Shown here one piece after another: positions 46,350-57,000 of a DNA stretch of 64,000 nt. Position 1 is the stretch's first letter; the number at the start of each line of letters is the position of its first letter. The notes below the pieces were generated by a model. It saw only the letters and a list, made by a program, of their open reading frames with translations, ran no database searches and was not told the DNA's origin. Both the position numbers and the translations under genes were made by a program. The DNA is from an uncultured Aquimarina sp. (GTDB lineage Bacteria > Bacteroidota > Bacteroidia > Flavobacteriales > Flavobacteriaceae), in the NCBI RefSeq assembly GCF_947492965.1, contig NZ_CANLOZ010000007.1:62001-126000 (forward strand), written 5' to 3'.

Positions 46350-49300
46350 ATGAGAACAAAGTTTAGAGGAATTCTAACGCTATTGCTGGCGTTTGTAGTG
46401 CAACTAACGTTTGCACAAGAAAAAACGATCTCAGGTAATGTGACCGACAATAGTGGGTTACCGCTTCCAGGGGTAAACATCGTTGTAAAAGGTACCAGTA
46501 AGGGTACTCAATCCGATTTTGATGGTAACTTTACTATCGAAGTGAACAGAGGAGCTGTACTTTCTTTCAGTTACTTAGGATTTACAACAAAAGAAGTTGT
46601 GGTTGGGGACAGCAACACCATCAATGTACAACTTGAAGAAGATGCAGCGACACTTGAAGAAGTTGTTGTAACTGCACAAGGTATTAAGAGAGAAAGAAAA
46701 TCTTTAGGTTATGCTATCTCTACCGTTGCATCTGATGATATTCAAGAACAGTCTAGTGCAGACCTTGGTAGAATCCTATCGGGTGAAGCAGCTGGTTTGA
46801 ATATCACATCTACAAACGGTACTGCAGGTTCTGGAACAAATATCATTATTCGTGGTTTATCTACTGTTTCGGGAAGTAACCAGCCACTATTTATTGTAGA
46901 TGGTGTTCCTTTCGCTAATAATACAAACCAACAGAATGCTTTCTTTAACAACGTTACGGAATCAAGTAGATTCTTGGATATTGATCCAAATAACATCGAA
47001 AGCGTAAACGTACTTAAAGGTCTTAGTGCATCTGTATTATACGGACAAGAAGGTAGAAATGGGGTAATTCTTATTACTACAAAAACAGGAGCTGCAAAAG
47101 CTTCAAACAAAAAATTTGAAGTTACTTTTTCTCAATCTCTTTTTGCTGAAGAAGCAGTATTACCAAAGTATCAGGATGAATATGGTGGTGGTTTCCATCA
47201 AAACTTCGGATTCTTCTTTAGTAACTGGGGGCCAAGTTTTAACAGAGATATAAGTGGTAACTCTTTATATAGAAGTGGTGCTCCAGGGAACCAATTCGTT
47301 GCCAATCCACTTTCTCAATTAGCTGATCAATCATTAGTTGTTGGTTTTGAAGATATCGCAGCTTCAGATTATGCTTACAGACCTTATGATAGTGTTGACA
47401 GATTTTTCAAGACTGGTTTTATCTCCAATACTTCTATAGGTATGACTGGAGGAAATGAAAATGCATCTTTTAGTGCAAACTACAGTTATTTTGATCAAGA
47501 CAGTTTTACACCAGGAAACCAGTTAACTAGAAATAACATTGGTTTTGGTGGTAAAGCAAAATTAAGTAACAAAATAACTTTCCAAGGAACTGCAAACTAT
47601 ACAAATTCTAGATTAAAAACTCCTCCAATTTCAGCATCTGCTGGTAGTGGAACTGTTGGTGGTGGTAGTTCTGTTTTTGGTGATATTCTTTATACACCAA
47701 GAAGTGTTGATTTATTTGGTTTACCTTTCCAAGCACAAGACGGAAGAAGTGTTTACTATAGATCAGGTAATGATATCCAGAATCCTTTATGGACAATAGC
47801 AAACGCTAAAGTTACTCAGGAAACAGATAACATTTTTGGTAATGCTAGTCTTACTTATAATTTTAATGACAACTACTCTTTAACATATAGAGCAGGTTTA
47901 AATACGTTTACTGAATTTAACACTAACGGACAAAACAAAGGTGGTGTTGATGGTGATGTAACAGGATTCTACAGAACAATTCAAGTTAGAAACACAATTT
48001 TTGATAACAGTTTAATCTTAAATGGTTATGAGCAATTAAACGAAAATATTGGGTTAACTTTTATTGCTGGTTTGAATACAAGGAGAAATACATACCAACA
48101 AGAGGGTACTTTAAGTACTCAGCAGTTAGCGTTTGGAGTTTTAAGACATTTCAATTTCGTTAATCAATCTACAGCTGATTTCGATGGTGGTCGTTTAGAT
48201 TTAGAATTTGAAGATAACACGATCGGTGTATATGCAGATGTTAGTCTAGATTATAAGAATTACTTATTCTTTAATGGAGTTGTTAGAAATGACTGGTTCT
48301 CTACATTAGAACAAGACAACAACTCAATCTTATATCCTGGAGCGAGTATCTCGTTAATTGCTACAGATGCTATACCTGGTTTACAAGGAGATATGTTTAA
48401 CTACTTAAAGACAAGAGTAGCGTACGGAGAATCTGCAGGAGCACCTGGAGCATTTAGTACTAGAAATACTTTAGGACTTAATTCTAGAGCTTTCGTAGAT
48501 GCCCAAGGAAATGTAATTTCTAGCAACGCTGTATCTAATGTATTAGGTAATGCAGATTTGAAGCCAGAAAGATTCCAAGAATTTGAAATTGGAGTTGAAA
48601 CTCGTTTCTTCAACAATAGAGTAGGTTTAAACGTTAGTTTATTTAAAAGAAATACTAAGGACTTAATTACAAACCAAGCTTTAGATCCTGCTTCTGGATT
48701 TACAAACAAGGTAGTAAACTTAGGTAAATCTGAAAACGAAGGTATCGAGGTTGATTTTGATATCACTCCGTGGAAAACTGATAATTTCAAATGGTTAATC
48801 AACGGTAACTTCTATGCTGATGAAAACGTTGTAACAGAATTACCAACTGATCAAATTGCTCTAACTGCTTCTATTGGAGGTAGACCTGCAAACTATGCTA
48901 TCGCTGGAGAAGCTTTTGGTATCCTTCAAGGAACAGCAATCCAAAGAGATGCTGATGGTAACCCAATTGTTGGTAGTGATGGTTTATATTTAGCTACTAC
49001 AGATATTGAAATCATTGGTGATCCTAACCCAGATTGGACAGGAACACTAAAGAATACTTTCTCTTATAAAGGATTTAAATTCTCTTTTGATTTCCAATAT
49101 AGACATGGTGGAGACATTTTCTCACAAACTGCTTCTACTCTTGTAGGTCGTGGTGTTGTAGACTCTGATAATCCATTAGACAGAAGAGGAGCTTACATAC
49201 TACCAGGTGTTTTCCAAGATGGAACACCAAATAACATTCCTATCACTGCTACAAACGTATTTTTTGGTAACTTCGGTTTTGGACCAAACGAATCGCAAAT

Positions 49301-49562
49301 ATATGATGGTACTACTTTAAGATTAAATGAAGTTAGTCTTAGTTATGATTTCAAAAAAGAGTTCTTAAACAAAACTCCTTTTGGATCATTATCAATTACG
49401 TTACTTGGATCTAATTTATGGTACAAAGCATTTAACTTCCCTGATGACGTTAATTTTGACACTAACACCCTAAGTACAGGAGTTGGTAACGGGCAAGGTA
49501 TTGACTTTATAACTGGACCAAGTTCAAGAAGATATGGTCTTAGTTTTAGAGCTACTTTCTAA
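46350..49562 (+). CDS. SusC/RagA-family TonB-linked outer-membrane transporter
   Basis: 1070 residues. After a signal peptide (1-22) comes the carboxypeptidase-regulatory-like domain (about 25-100, ISGNVTDNSGLPLPGVNIVVKG). The SusC signature with TonB box region LEEVVVTAQGIKRERKSLGYA and the plug (TNIIIRGLSTVSGSNQPLFI, VDGVP) precede a large barrel with C-terminal SFRATF. No STN domain is present, so it is a transporter rather than a signalling receptor. With the SusD-like protein 17 bases downstream it forms the lidded-barrel complex that imports glycans or peptides. Overlap of function with a nearby enzyme cannot be inferred because none is encoded. Confidence 0.96.
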   Translation: MRTKFRGILTLLLAFVVQLTFAQEKTISGNVTDNSGLPLPGVNIVVKGTSKGTQSDFDGNFTIEVNRGAVLSFSYLGFTTKEVVVGDSNTINVQLEEDAATLEEVVVTAQGIKRERKSLGYAISTVASDDIQEQSSADLGRILSGEAAGLNITSTNGTAGSGTNIIIRGLSTVSGSNQPLFIVDGVPFANNTNQQNAFFNNVTESSRFLDIDPNNIESVNVLKGLSASVLYGQEGRNGVILITTKTGAAKASNKKFEVTFSQSLFAEEAVLPKYQDEYGGGFHQNFGFFFSNWGPSFNRDISGNSLYRSGAPGNQFVANPLSQLADQSLVVGFEDIAASDYAYRPYDSVDRFFKTGFISNTSIGMTGGNENASFSANYSYFDQDSFTPGNQLTRNNIGFGGKAKLSNKITFQGTANYTNSRLKTPPISASAGSGTVGGGSSVFGDILYTPRSVDLFGLPFQAQDGRSVYYRSGNDIQNPLWTIANAKVTQETDNIFGNASLTYNFNDNYSLTYRAGLNTFTEFNTNGQNKGGVDGDVTGFYRTIQVRNTIFDNSLILNGYEQLNENIGLTFIAGLNTRRNTYQQEGTLSTQQLAFGVLRHFNFVNQSTADFDGGRLDLEFEDNTIGVYADVSLDYKNYLFFNGVVRNDWFSTLEQDNNSILYPGASISLIATDAIPGLQGDMFNYLKTRVAYGESAGAPGAFSTRNTLGLNSRAFVDAQGNVISSNAVSNVLGNADLKPERFQEFEIGVETRFFNNRVGLNVSLFKRNTKDLITNQALDPASGFTNKVVNLGKSENEGIEVDFDITPWKTDNFKWLINGNFYADENVVTELPTDQIALTASIGGRPANYAIAGEAFGILQGTAIQRDADGNPIVGSDGLYLATTDIEIIGDPNPDWTGTLKNTFSYKGFKFSFDFQYRHGGDIFSQTASTLVGRGVVDSDNPLDRRGAYILPGVFQDGTPNNIPITATNVFFGNFGFGPNESQIYDGTTLRLNEVSLSYDFKKEFLNKTPFGSLSITLLGSNLWYKAFNFPDDVNFDTNTLSTGVGNGQGIDFITGPSSRRYGLSFRATF

Positions 49563-49579
49563 TTTTATTTAATACAAAA

Positions 49580-51220
49580 ATGATAAATATGAAAAATAAT
49601 ATAAAAAGAATTTTATTCCTACTGGTTGTGGCTTTGGGATTCAATTCTTGTGAAACAACAGAGCTAGAGATTCTGGAAAGTCCGAATTTACTTAGACCAG
49701 ATCAGGCAGATATCGACTTTTTCCTGAACAGTATCCAACAAAGTGGTGCTACCTTCTTCGAAGGAATAACCGAAGAAGGAATGGAAGTAACTCGTATACT
49801 TCACCAATTCGGTCCAACCTATGATAATGGATACGGACCGGCGCAGTTAAATGGACCATACACTACTGCTTATGCAGGTATTTTAGCGGATAACAGAGCT
49901 ATGGCTCCATTAGCGCAAGAACTAAGTCTATTTACTCACATTGGTATTGGACAGATTATAGAAGCGTATTCGATCGCTACTTTAGTTGATTACTTAGGAG
50001 ACATTCCTTATTCTGAAGCTATATTAGGTTTAGAAAATGAAAACCCTAATCTTGACAGTGGTCAAGCTATTTATGATGCAATGTTTGACCTATTAGATTC
50101 TGCGATCGCGAATTTAAATCAAACTCCTGCAGCGGAACCTGCTGTTGATCTTTACTACGATGGAGATAAGGATAAGTGGATTCGTTTTGCTAATACGTTA
50201 AAGATCAAATTATATTTACAAACAAGATTAGTAAATGCTGCAGCATCTACTACAGGTATTAACGCTATTATTGCTAGTGGTGACTATATCCAAACCGCTG
50301 ATCAGGATTTCCAATTTCAATATTCTACTGTTGATGCAAATCCAGATAGTAGACACCCTGTATTTGCAAGAAATTTTGATAATGGTGTAGCTGATTATCA
50401 GTCTAACTCTTATATGGATTTATTATTAAACGACAAAGCAGCTGCAGATCCTAGAATTAGATATTATTTCTATAGAAATAGAGGAAACCGTTCTACAGAT
50501 GCTAACGCATTACCTTGTATCGTAGAAACTGCTCCTGCTCACTATCCTGCAGGTACTGTTTTCTGTACAGCTGCTGAAGGGTATAACGGTAGAGATCACC
50601 ACGATAATGATGGTATCCCACCAGATGAGAATGACAGAGCAGACTGGGGTGTATATCCTATTGGAGGAAGATTCGATGACAACAGTTTCGATGGAACAAA
50701 TGATAGAACAGTTGGTGCACAAGGTGCTGGTATTTCTCCAATTATGTTAAGTACTTATGTTGATTTCATGTTGGCAGAGGCTGCTCTAGAATTAGGAACT
50801 ACAGGTAACGCAAGAACATACTTGGAAGATGGAATGACAAAGTCATTCGCTAAAGTAATGAACTTCAGACCTGACCTTACCGTTGCTGCTTTTGCTCCAA
50901 CTGCATTAGATGTACAAGACTATATAGATGAGGTTCTTGCTAATTATGACTCTGCAGCTGATGATGATGAAAGATTAGAAATCATCATAAAAGAATACTA
51001 TATCGCATTATTTGGAAATGGTATTGAAGCATACAATACCTACAGAAGAACTGGTAAACCAGAAAACTTACAGCCATCGTTATTAGCTAACCCTGGTGTT
51101 TACATTAGATCTTTCTTATATCCAAGTAACTTGGTTGACAGAAACAGCAATGTTGAACAAAAGCCAAATCAAGCGGTTCCAGTATTTTGGGATACAAACC
51201 CAGAAGGATTTGTGGACTAA
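49580..51220 (+). CDS. SusD/RagB-family substrate-binding lipoprotein
   Basis: 546 residues. The lipoprotein signal ends at Cys24 (GFNSC). The mature protein has the SusD-like_2 pattern: VDYLGDIPYSEAILG, IYDAMFDLLDSAIANL, KWIRFANTLKIKLYLQTRL and FMLAEAALELG, with tetratricopeptide-like helices. It acts as the lid over the SusC barrel at the cell surface. An alternative ATG three codons downstream (49589) would give an equally good signal peptide. It forms an operon with the SusC gene and the lipoprotein that follows 23 bases downstream. Confidence 0.94.
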   Translation: MINMKNNIKRILFLLVVALGFNSCETTELEILESPNLLRPDQADIDFFLNSIQQSGATFFEGITEEGMEVTRILHQFGPTYDNGYGPAQLNGPYTTAYAGILADNRAMAPLAQELSLFTHIGIGQIIEAYSIATLVDYLGDIPYSEAILGLENENPNLDSGQAIYDAMFDLLDSAIANLNQTPAAEPAVDLYYDGDKDKWIRFANTLKIKLYLQTRLVNAAASTTGINAIIASGDYIQTADQDFQFQYSTVDANPDSRHPVFARNFDNGVADYQSNSYMDLLLNDKAAADPRIRYYFYRNRGNRSTDANALPCIVETAPAHYPAGTVFCTAAEGYNGRDHHDNDGIPPDENDRADWGVYPIGGRFDDNSFDGTNDRTVGAQGAGISPIMLSTYVDFMLAEAALELGTTGNARTYLEDGMTKSFAKVMNFRPDLTVAAFAPTALDVQDYIDEVLANYDSAADDDERLEIIIKEYYIALFGNGIEAYNTYRRTGKPENLQPSLLANPGVYIRSFLYPSNLVDRNSNVEQKPNQAVPVFWDTNPEGFVD

Positions 51221-51243
51221 TAAAAAAAATTAAAAATTAAAAT

Positions 51244-52146
51244 ATGAAAAATTTAGTAAAATTATGTCTGGTAGTTTTTTCTACCACTCTATTTTTCTCT
51301 TGCGAAGACGATGAGAAAAATCAAATTACTGACACCGTTAATGCCCCTTGGGTATATTTTGATAGCATAGATTCACCTGTAATAGACGTAACGAATATTG
51401 AAGGATCATCTTTTGAAGCAAAACTAGTTGCTCCTTTTGACAACGTAGCATCTTATGAAATATTCGTAAACTATAATTTAGCTGAGGATGCAGATGAGAA
51501 CAGAATTTTATTTCCTTTAAGAACGATTACAGATTTCCCTGCCGATCTTTCAATAACAGCAGCTGATCTTGCCGCTGCTTTGGGAGTAACTGTTCCAGAT
51601 CTAGGACCTGGAGATCAATTTGATTTCTTTGTTGAAATTACAGGTAATGATGGAACTGTATTTAATGGTCTTGATGAAACACAATTCTTAGGAGACATTA
51701 ACAACCCTGGTTTGCAACAAGCTTTAGTATATACTACTTTTATTTCTTGCCCTTTTACAGTTGAAGAAGCGGTAGGAACATATACTATTACAAATGATGT
51801 ATGGGGATATGAAGCAAGTGGTTCTGACGGACAATTCGAAGTTATTGCTGGACCAGGTCCTAACGAGATAACTATGGTAAATCCTTTTGAGCATGTAAAC
51901 CCTGCAACTGGTGAGCAAGATTATAATGTTGTAATAAGTGTGGACCCGAATTCTGGGATAGCGACTATTGCAAGACAAGAAGCTTGGCATTGTGACAACT
52001 TTGGCTGCCCTTATGGTCAAGGTTTTATCGAAACAAGAGGAACTGGTTTCTTATTCGCTTGTACTGGAACTCTTACTATAACAGCAAGAGCATCAGTTGG
52101 TATAGGTGGATGGAGCCCTGCGGCATTTGTTGCTAATAAAAATTAA
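51244..52146 (+). CDS. surface lipoprotein of the SusCD operon, function unknown
   Basis: 300 residues. The lipoprotein signal ends at Cys20 (LFFSC) and is followed by an acidic CEDDEKN anchor region. The N-terminal half (about 30-165) resembles a beta-sandwich. The C-terminal part (about 170-300) has paired cysteines (ISCPFTVEEAVGTYTI, WHCDNFGCPYGQGF, FACTGTLTI). It occupies the SusE/F-like position, so an accessory surface ligand-binding protein is the likeliest role. No family assigned with confidence. An intrinsic terminator follows, closing the three-gene operon. Confidence 0.75.
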   Translation: MKNLVKLCLVVFSTTLFFSCEDDEKNQITDTVNAPWVYFDSIDSPVIDVTNIEGSSFEAKLVAPFDNVASYEIFVNYNLAEDADENRILFPLRTITDFPADLSITAADLAAALGVTVPDLGPGDQFDFFVEITGNDGTVFNGLDETQFLGDINNPGLQQALVYTTFISCPFTVEEAVGTYTITNDVWGYEASGSDGQFEVIAGPGPNEITMVNPFEHVNPATGEQDYNVVISVDPNSGIATIARQEAWHCDNFGCPYGQGFIETRGTGFLFACTGTLTITARASVGIGGWSPAAFVANKN

Positions 52147-52176
52147 ATTTATTTAGTTTCTAACAATAAATTTGAG

Positions 52177-52210
52177 CATCCTGATGAAATTTCATCAGGA
52201 TGTTTTTGTT
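52177..52210 (+). terminator. intrinsic terminator after the SusCD operon
   Basis: A perfect 26-base inverted repeat (52177-52202, CATCCTGATGAAA and its complement) is followed by TTTTTGTTTT. It lies 31 bases past the lipoprotein stop and 17 bases before rlmB. Confidence 0.92.
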
Positions 52211-52226
52211 TTAATAATTTCAAATT

Positions 52227-52961
52227 ATGAATAAAGAGCACTTAATTTTCGGTATACGCTCTATAATCGAAGCAATTAATTCTGAAAAAACAATAGATAA
52301 GCTTTTCATCCAAAAAGGGTTAAAAGGAGAACTGATTAAAGAATTATTAGAATTAGCAAAAGGCAAAAACATATCATCTTCATATGTTCCTATTGAAAAA
52401 TTAAATAAACTTACTCGTAAAAATCATCAAGGAGCAGTTGCTTTTATATCACCTATAGAATTTCATGATTTAGAAAACCTGACGTTAAAAGTTATAGAAT
52501 CTGGAGAAACACCTTTATTTTTAATCCTTGATCAATTGTCTGATGTTCGTAATTTTGGAGCAATTATCAGAACCGCTGAATGCACAGGAGTACATGGCAT
52601 TATTATCCAGAAAAAAGGAGGCGCACCTGTTAGCGCAGATACCGTAAAGACATCAACTGGGGCAATTTTTAAAATACCCATTTGTAAAGTGGACCATATA
52701 AAAGACGCTATGTTTTACCTACAAGCCTCAGGAATACAAGTAATTGCTGCTACAGAAAAAGCGAATAATTCTATTTATGATATCAACCTATCTATTCCTT
52801 TGGCTATTGTAATGGGTAGTGAAGGAAAAGGAATATCCAGTTCTGTTCTAAAGATTGCTGATCATACGGCTAAACTACCTATGTATGGAGAAATAGCATC
52901 TTTAAATGTTTCAGTAGCCTGTGGAGTATTTTTATACGAATGTATTAGACAAAGGTTATAA
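52227..52961 (+). CDS. rlmB: 23S rRNA (guanosine-2'-O)-methyltransferase, TrmH/SpoU family
   Basis: 244 residues. An N-terminal substrate-binding domain (EHLIFGIRSIIEAI, VPIEKLNKLTRKNHQGAVAF) is followed by the SPOUT knot domain with LDQLSDVRNFGAIIRTAECTGV, VMGSEGKGISSSV and LPMYGEIASLNVSVACGVFL, the three SpoU motifs. It methylates a guanosine ribose in 23S rRNA (G2251 in E. coli) from SAM. The RlmB assignment over other SpoU paralogues is likely, not certain. It is convergent with the rhomboid gene, 16 bases away. Confidence 0.93.
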   Translation: MNKEHLIFGIRSIIEAINSEKTIDKLFIQKGLKGELIKELLELAKGKNISSSYVPIEKLNKLTRKNHQGAVAFISPIEFHDLENLTLKVIESGETPLFLILDQLSDVRNFGAIIRTAECTGVHGIIIQKKGGAPVSADTVKTSTGAIFKIPICKVDHIKDAMFYLQASGIQVIAATEKANNSIYDINLSIPLAIVMGSEGKGISSSVLKIADHTAKLPMYGEIASLNVSVACGVFLYECIRQRL

Positions 52962-52966
52962 AAGAT

Positions 52967-52985
52967 AAGAGTTTCCTCTACTCTT
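52967..52985. terminator. small hairpin between convergent rlmB and rhomboid genes
   Basis: AAGAGT (52967-52972) pairs with ACTCTT (52980-52985) around a 7-base loop and overlaps the rhomboid stop codon. T-tracts are poor in both directions, so it is a weak terminator at best. Confidence 0.35.
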
Positions 52986-53721
52986 CTTCAGTATTATTAT
53001 TTGACAGAGAATTATATTCGTACATAATCTCAATATTTTCCACAATATCTGGCTCTGGCAGATTCTCGATAAAATTACCATTCTCATCAAAGTGTTTTAG
53101 GAATTCATCTTCTTCAGGGTTATAATCATCGGACTCCCAGTTATACCTTTTAGGAATTGCAATTCCCTTCTTAATAATGAATGCCAAAAGTACTCCTACA
53201 ATCAGTCCAGATAAATGACCTTCCCATGATATTTTTGGATCAATTGGAAATGTATACCAAATCATACTCCCATAGATAAAAACTACTACAAAAGACAGAG
53301 CTATTAACCTGAAATGTTTTGCTATAATTCCTTTTAAAAAAAGAAATCCAAACAACATGTATATTATTCCACTAGCACCAATATGATTAGCAGAACGCCC
53401 CAAAAACCAAGTTAAAACACCAGTTAAAATACCTCCTATAAGGATCACTCTCCATGAGTTTCTCGGATAGAAAAAGAAAAGTGATGCTGATAAAATAAGC
53501 AAGGGCAAGGTGTTATGCCACAAGTGAGACAAATCTCCATGAATAAAAGGAGAAAACAGAATCCCCCTCAACCCTATTAAAGTTCTTGGATATATCCCAA
53601 AATTATTAAAATCAAAGCCAAATCTCACCTCAAACCAAAACACTACCCAAATTAGCAATACAAATAATATGGGATATCCAATAACTCCCGTTGTAAATTT
53701 AAAGTCATATCCTTTTTCCAT
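52978..53721 (-). CDS. rhomboid-family intramembrane serine protease
   Basis: 247 residues from the ATG at 53721 (MEKGYDFKFTTG); a TTG three codons upstream is in frame but less likely. Six membrane segments. The catalytic Ser is in GASGIIYMLFGFLF and the catalytic His in GHLSGLIVGVL. The L1-region HGDLSHLWHNTLPLL supplies the conserved HxxxN-type signature. The acidic C-terminal tail (about 205-247) is cytosolic. It cleaves transmembrane substrates, which are not identifiable from context. Confidence 0.92.
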   Translation of the reverse strand: MEKGYDFKFTTGVIGYPILFVLLIWVVFWFEVRFGFDFNNFGIYPRTLIGLRGILFSPFIHGDLSHLWHNTLPLLILSASLFFFYPRNSWRVILIGGILTGVLTWFLGRSANHIGASGIIYMLFGFLFLKGIIAKHFRLIALSFVVVFIYGSMIWYTFPIDPKISWEGHLSGLIVGVLLAFIIKKGIAIPKRYNWESDDYNPEEDEFLKHFDENGNFIENLPEPDIVENIEIMYEYNSLSNNNTEEE

Positions 53722-53730
53722 AGTAACCAA

Positions 53731-54069
53731 AAGGCAAAAAAGAATCCAAAATAAGTTGATATGCTAAATTGTCAGAAACTTAGAGTTATTTAAAAATCAA
53801 TCAACTTAAGAAACAAGGTAAATTCTTTTTACATTTCTACAATTACAACATCCAAAACACAGAAATTCTCGAGACAAAAACCGAAAGTTTTGTAATCAAC
53901 CCATTATACAAATAATTCTAGAATTACATTATTCATGTATATTATCTCAAAACTGACAAAAAAACTCATAAAAACAATATGTATCCTTAATTTTATGAAT
54001 CGTTCTGGAAAAACATTTCATTAATTACGTTAAATTTGTATAATAAAAGTTTTTGTAAAAAACTAAAGA
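53731..54069. other. divergent intergenic region before the haloperoxidase fusion gene
   Basis: 339 bases between the rhomboid gene and the VCBS/haloperoxidase gene with no open frame. TAAATTTG at 54031-54038 matches the minus-7 consensus and ends 31 bases before the downstream ATG. No clear TTTG is found at minus 33. No rhomboid promoter could be recognised. Confidence 0.5.
54031..54038 (+). promoter_or_regulatory. minus-7 promoter element of the haloperoxidase fusion gene
   Basis: TAAATTTG is a full TAnnTTTG match placed for a leader of about 25 bases. The minus-33 partner is not evident. Confidence 0.45.
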
Positions 54070-57000
54070 ATGAAACACTATTTACACTCAAAATACAATT
54101 TATCATACTATATTATCATATTTTCAATAATCCCAATGTTTGGGTTCGCACAAGTATTTGAAAGAATAGAAACGATTGTAGGATTAGGCGATCTTAAAAG
54201 AAATAATGGCGTTGCAGTTGCCGATTATGATGGAGATGGTGACTTGGACTTATTTGTAGTTTCTTTAGAAAAAGATGACCCTAATAAAGAATATAGTAAA
54301 AGTAGACTATATCGAAATGAAAATGATGGTACCTTTCAAGATGTAACAGAAGAATCTGGATTAGTAGGCTTTATTTCTATTGACCAACAAACACCTGATT
54401 TTGATGGACTTACAGGTGACAAATTTGGTGCTTTCTGGGGAGATTACGATAACGATGGTTTTCCTGATATTTTTTTCACTCAATTAAATAAAGTCCAACT
54501 ATTTCACAACAACTCCGATGGAACCTTCACAGAAGTGACGGAAGATGCTGGCTTTGATCTAAATGATACCTGTGGAAATACTAATGCTGCTTGGTTTGAC
54601 TATAACAATGATGGATTTCTTGATTTATTTTTAAGTGATTGGAGAACTTGTTCTGGAAATAAACTCTACAAAAATAACGGTGATGGAACATTTTCAAACC
54701 TTACCGAAGAATTGATTGCTCCAGAATTCAATCTCCGTTCTTCTCCAAGTTACACAGCGTTTCCATTTGATTTTAATGAAGATGGGTGGATGGATATTTA
54801 CATTGCGAATGACCTTATTAAACCAAACAGCCTGTTGATAAATCAAGAAGGATCTTCTTTTATGGATTCTGCTCAAGAATATGGACTTTCAAGTTCGGCT
54901 GATGATATGGGAATTTGCATGAGCGATGTTAATAATGATGGACTCTTTGACCTTTTCATAACTGCAATTTCTAGGAACATTCTTTTAACAAATAATGGTA
55001 ATAATACATTTCAAAACAGCACTGAAACTTATGGAATTAGTGGCACTGGATGGGCTTGGGGAAACAAGTTTGCGGATTTTGATTTAGATGGTGATGAAGA
55101 TTTATTTATTGTAAATGGATACGACTACCCTGGAAACCAAAAGGAATTTAATGTTTACTATGAAAATTTATTAAATGAAAATTCTCTAACCTTTCGAGAT
55201 AGAACTAGAATCGTAGGACTTCAGGATATAGGATATTCTACTGAAGGCTTAGACTTTGATTACGATAACGATGGTGATCTTGATCTTATAGTAACCAATA
55301 CAGATGGAAATCCTTTTTTTTACGAAAATAGAACACTAGATTATGACCAAGATAGTAATCTAAATTGGTTTAAAATTATTCTTGAAGGCGTCACATCAAA
55401 CAAAAATGCTTTTGGCACTAAAATTACTTTAAAAACAGATCAAGGAATATATCGACGTTATTATAATGGTATAGGTTTTTTAGGTCAAAGCATTAAACCC
55501 ATTCATTTTGGACTTAATACATCCTCAGAAATTTTAGAACTAATTATAAAGTGGCCTTCTGGTATAGAAGAAGTTTATCAAAACATAGAAATTAATACGA
55601 ATATAAAAGCTATAGAAGGAAGTGGTTACGAAATATTAGAAATAGACCCAAGTATTAAAATAAGAGGATGTACAGATCCAGTAGCTTGTAATTATAACCC
55701 TCTAGCAACCACTTCTGATGGTTCTTGTCAATATCTTTCTGCAAATTCAATAATTGGAAATACTGATCCGAGTTTTTTAAGTACAGAAACTTATACCTTA
55801 GAAGGCTCCAATAATTCTACAGTAAATTGGGAGATAGAAGGTGGAGAAATTATTTCTGAACAAGGAGAAAGCTCTATTACCGTTCGATGGGGAATTGAAA
55901 CATTAGCTAAGATCAAAGCTACGGAAGTATCAAATGATTGTTCTAGTGAAGAAAACGTGCTAGTAATCAATTTAAATCCTAATGAAATCCCAGACGAAAT
56001 ATCCATCGCAAGATTATGGAATGAAGTACTTTTGTCTTCGATAAGAGGAGATTTTGCAAGACCAACTGTACATGCACGTAATCTTTTTCATACTAGTATT
56101 GCAATGTATGATGCTTGGGCAATTTATGATGAAAATGCGAGACCATACCTGACTGGAAATCAAGTTCATAATTTCTCTAGTACATTGGATGTTTTTTTTC
56201 CAAACGAAAGCATTGAAGAATCTAGAAATAAAGCGATTAGTTACGCAGTTTATAGAGTGTTGACATCACGATTTAAGAATTCTCCAAGTTCGGCGGTTAC
56301 CAAAGAAAAATTAGACTTTTTAATGACCAAGTTAGGATATGACATCGATTATACTTCGAATGATTATCAAAATGGAAATGCAGCAGCTTTAGGTAATTAT
56401 ATTGGTGAAACGATTATTAAGTATGGATTAAAAGACAATTCCAATGAGATAAATGATTATAAGAATGAATTTTACACTCCAATAAATTCCCCTCTAGCGC
56501 CTGCCGTTTCTGGAAACCCCATTTTAGAAGATCCTAACCGCTGGCAACCGTTAAGCCTAGATACATTTATTGACCAAAGTGGTAATTTAATTGAAGGAAC
56601 AACCCCAAGCTTTTTAAGTCCAGAATGGGGAGAAGTTTTACCATTTGCCCTTAAAAGCAGTAATAAAACTCAATACAACCGTCTTGACGACCAATACAGT
56701 GTGTATCACGACCCTCTACCTCCACCATACCTAAATACTGAATCAGAAGATTACTATAAATGGGGGTTTTCTATGGTTGCAATATGGGGATCTCATTTAG
56801 ATCAACGAGACAATGTAATGATAGATATTTCTCCGAGATCACTAGGAAATCAAAACATAAATTCTTTTCCTACTTCTTTTAATGAATATCCAAACTTCTA
56901 CAACTATATAGAGGGAGGAGATCAAAGTAATGGATACGATATAAACCCATACACAAATGCCCCTTACGAACCTCAAATAGTACCTAGAGGAGACTACGCC

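Noticed and set aside
48401..48802. Open frame of 133 codons antisense to the SusC gene
   Set aside because: Lies wholly inside a conserved barrel-coding region and has no recognisable features.
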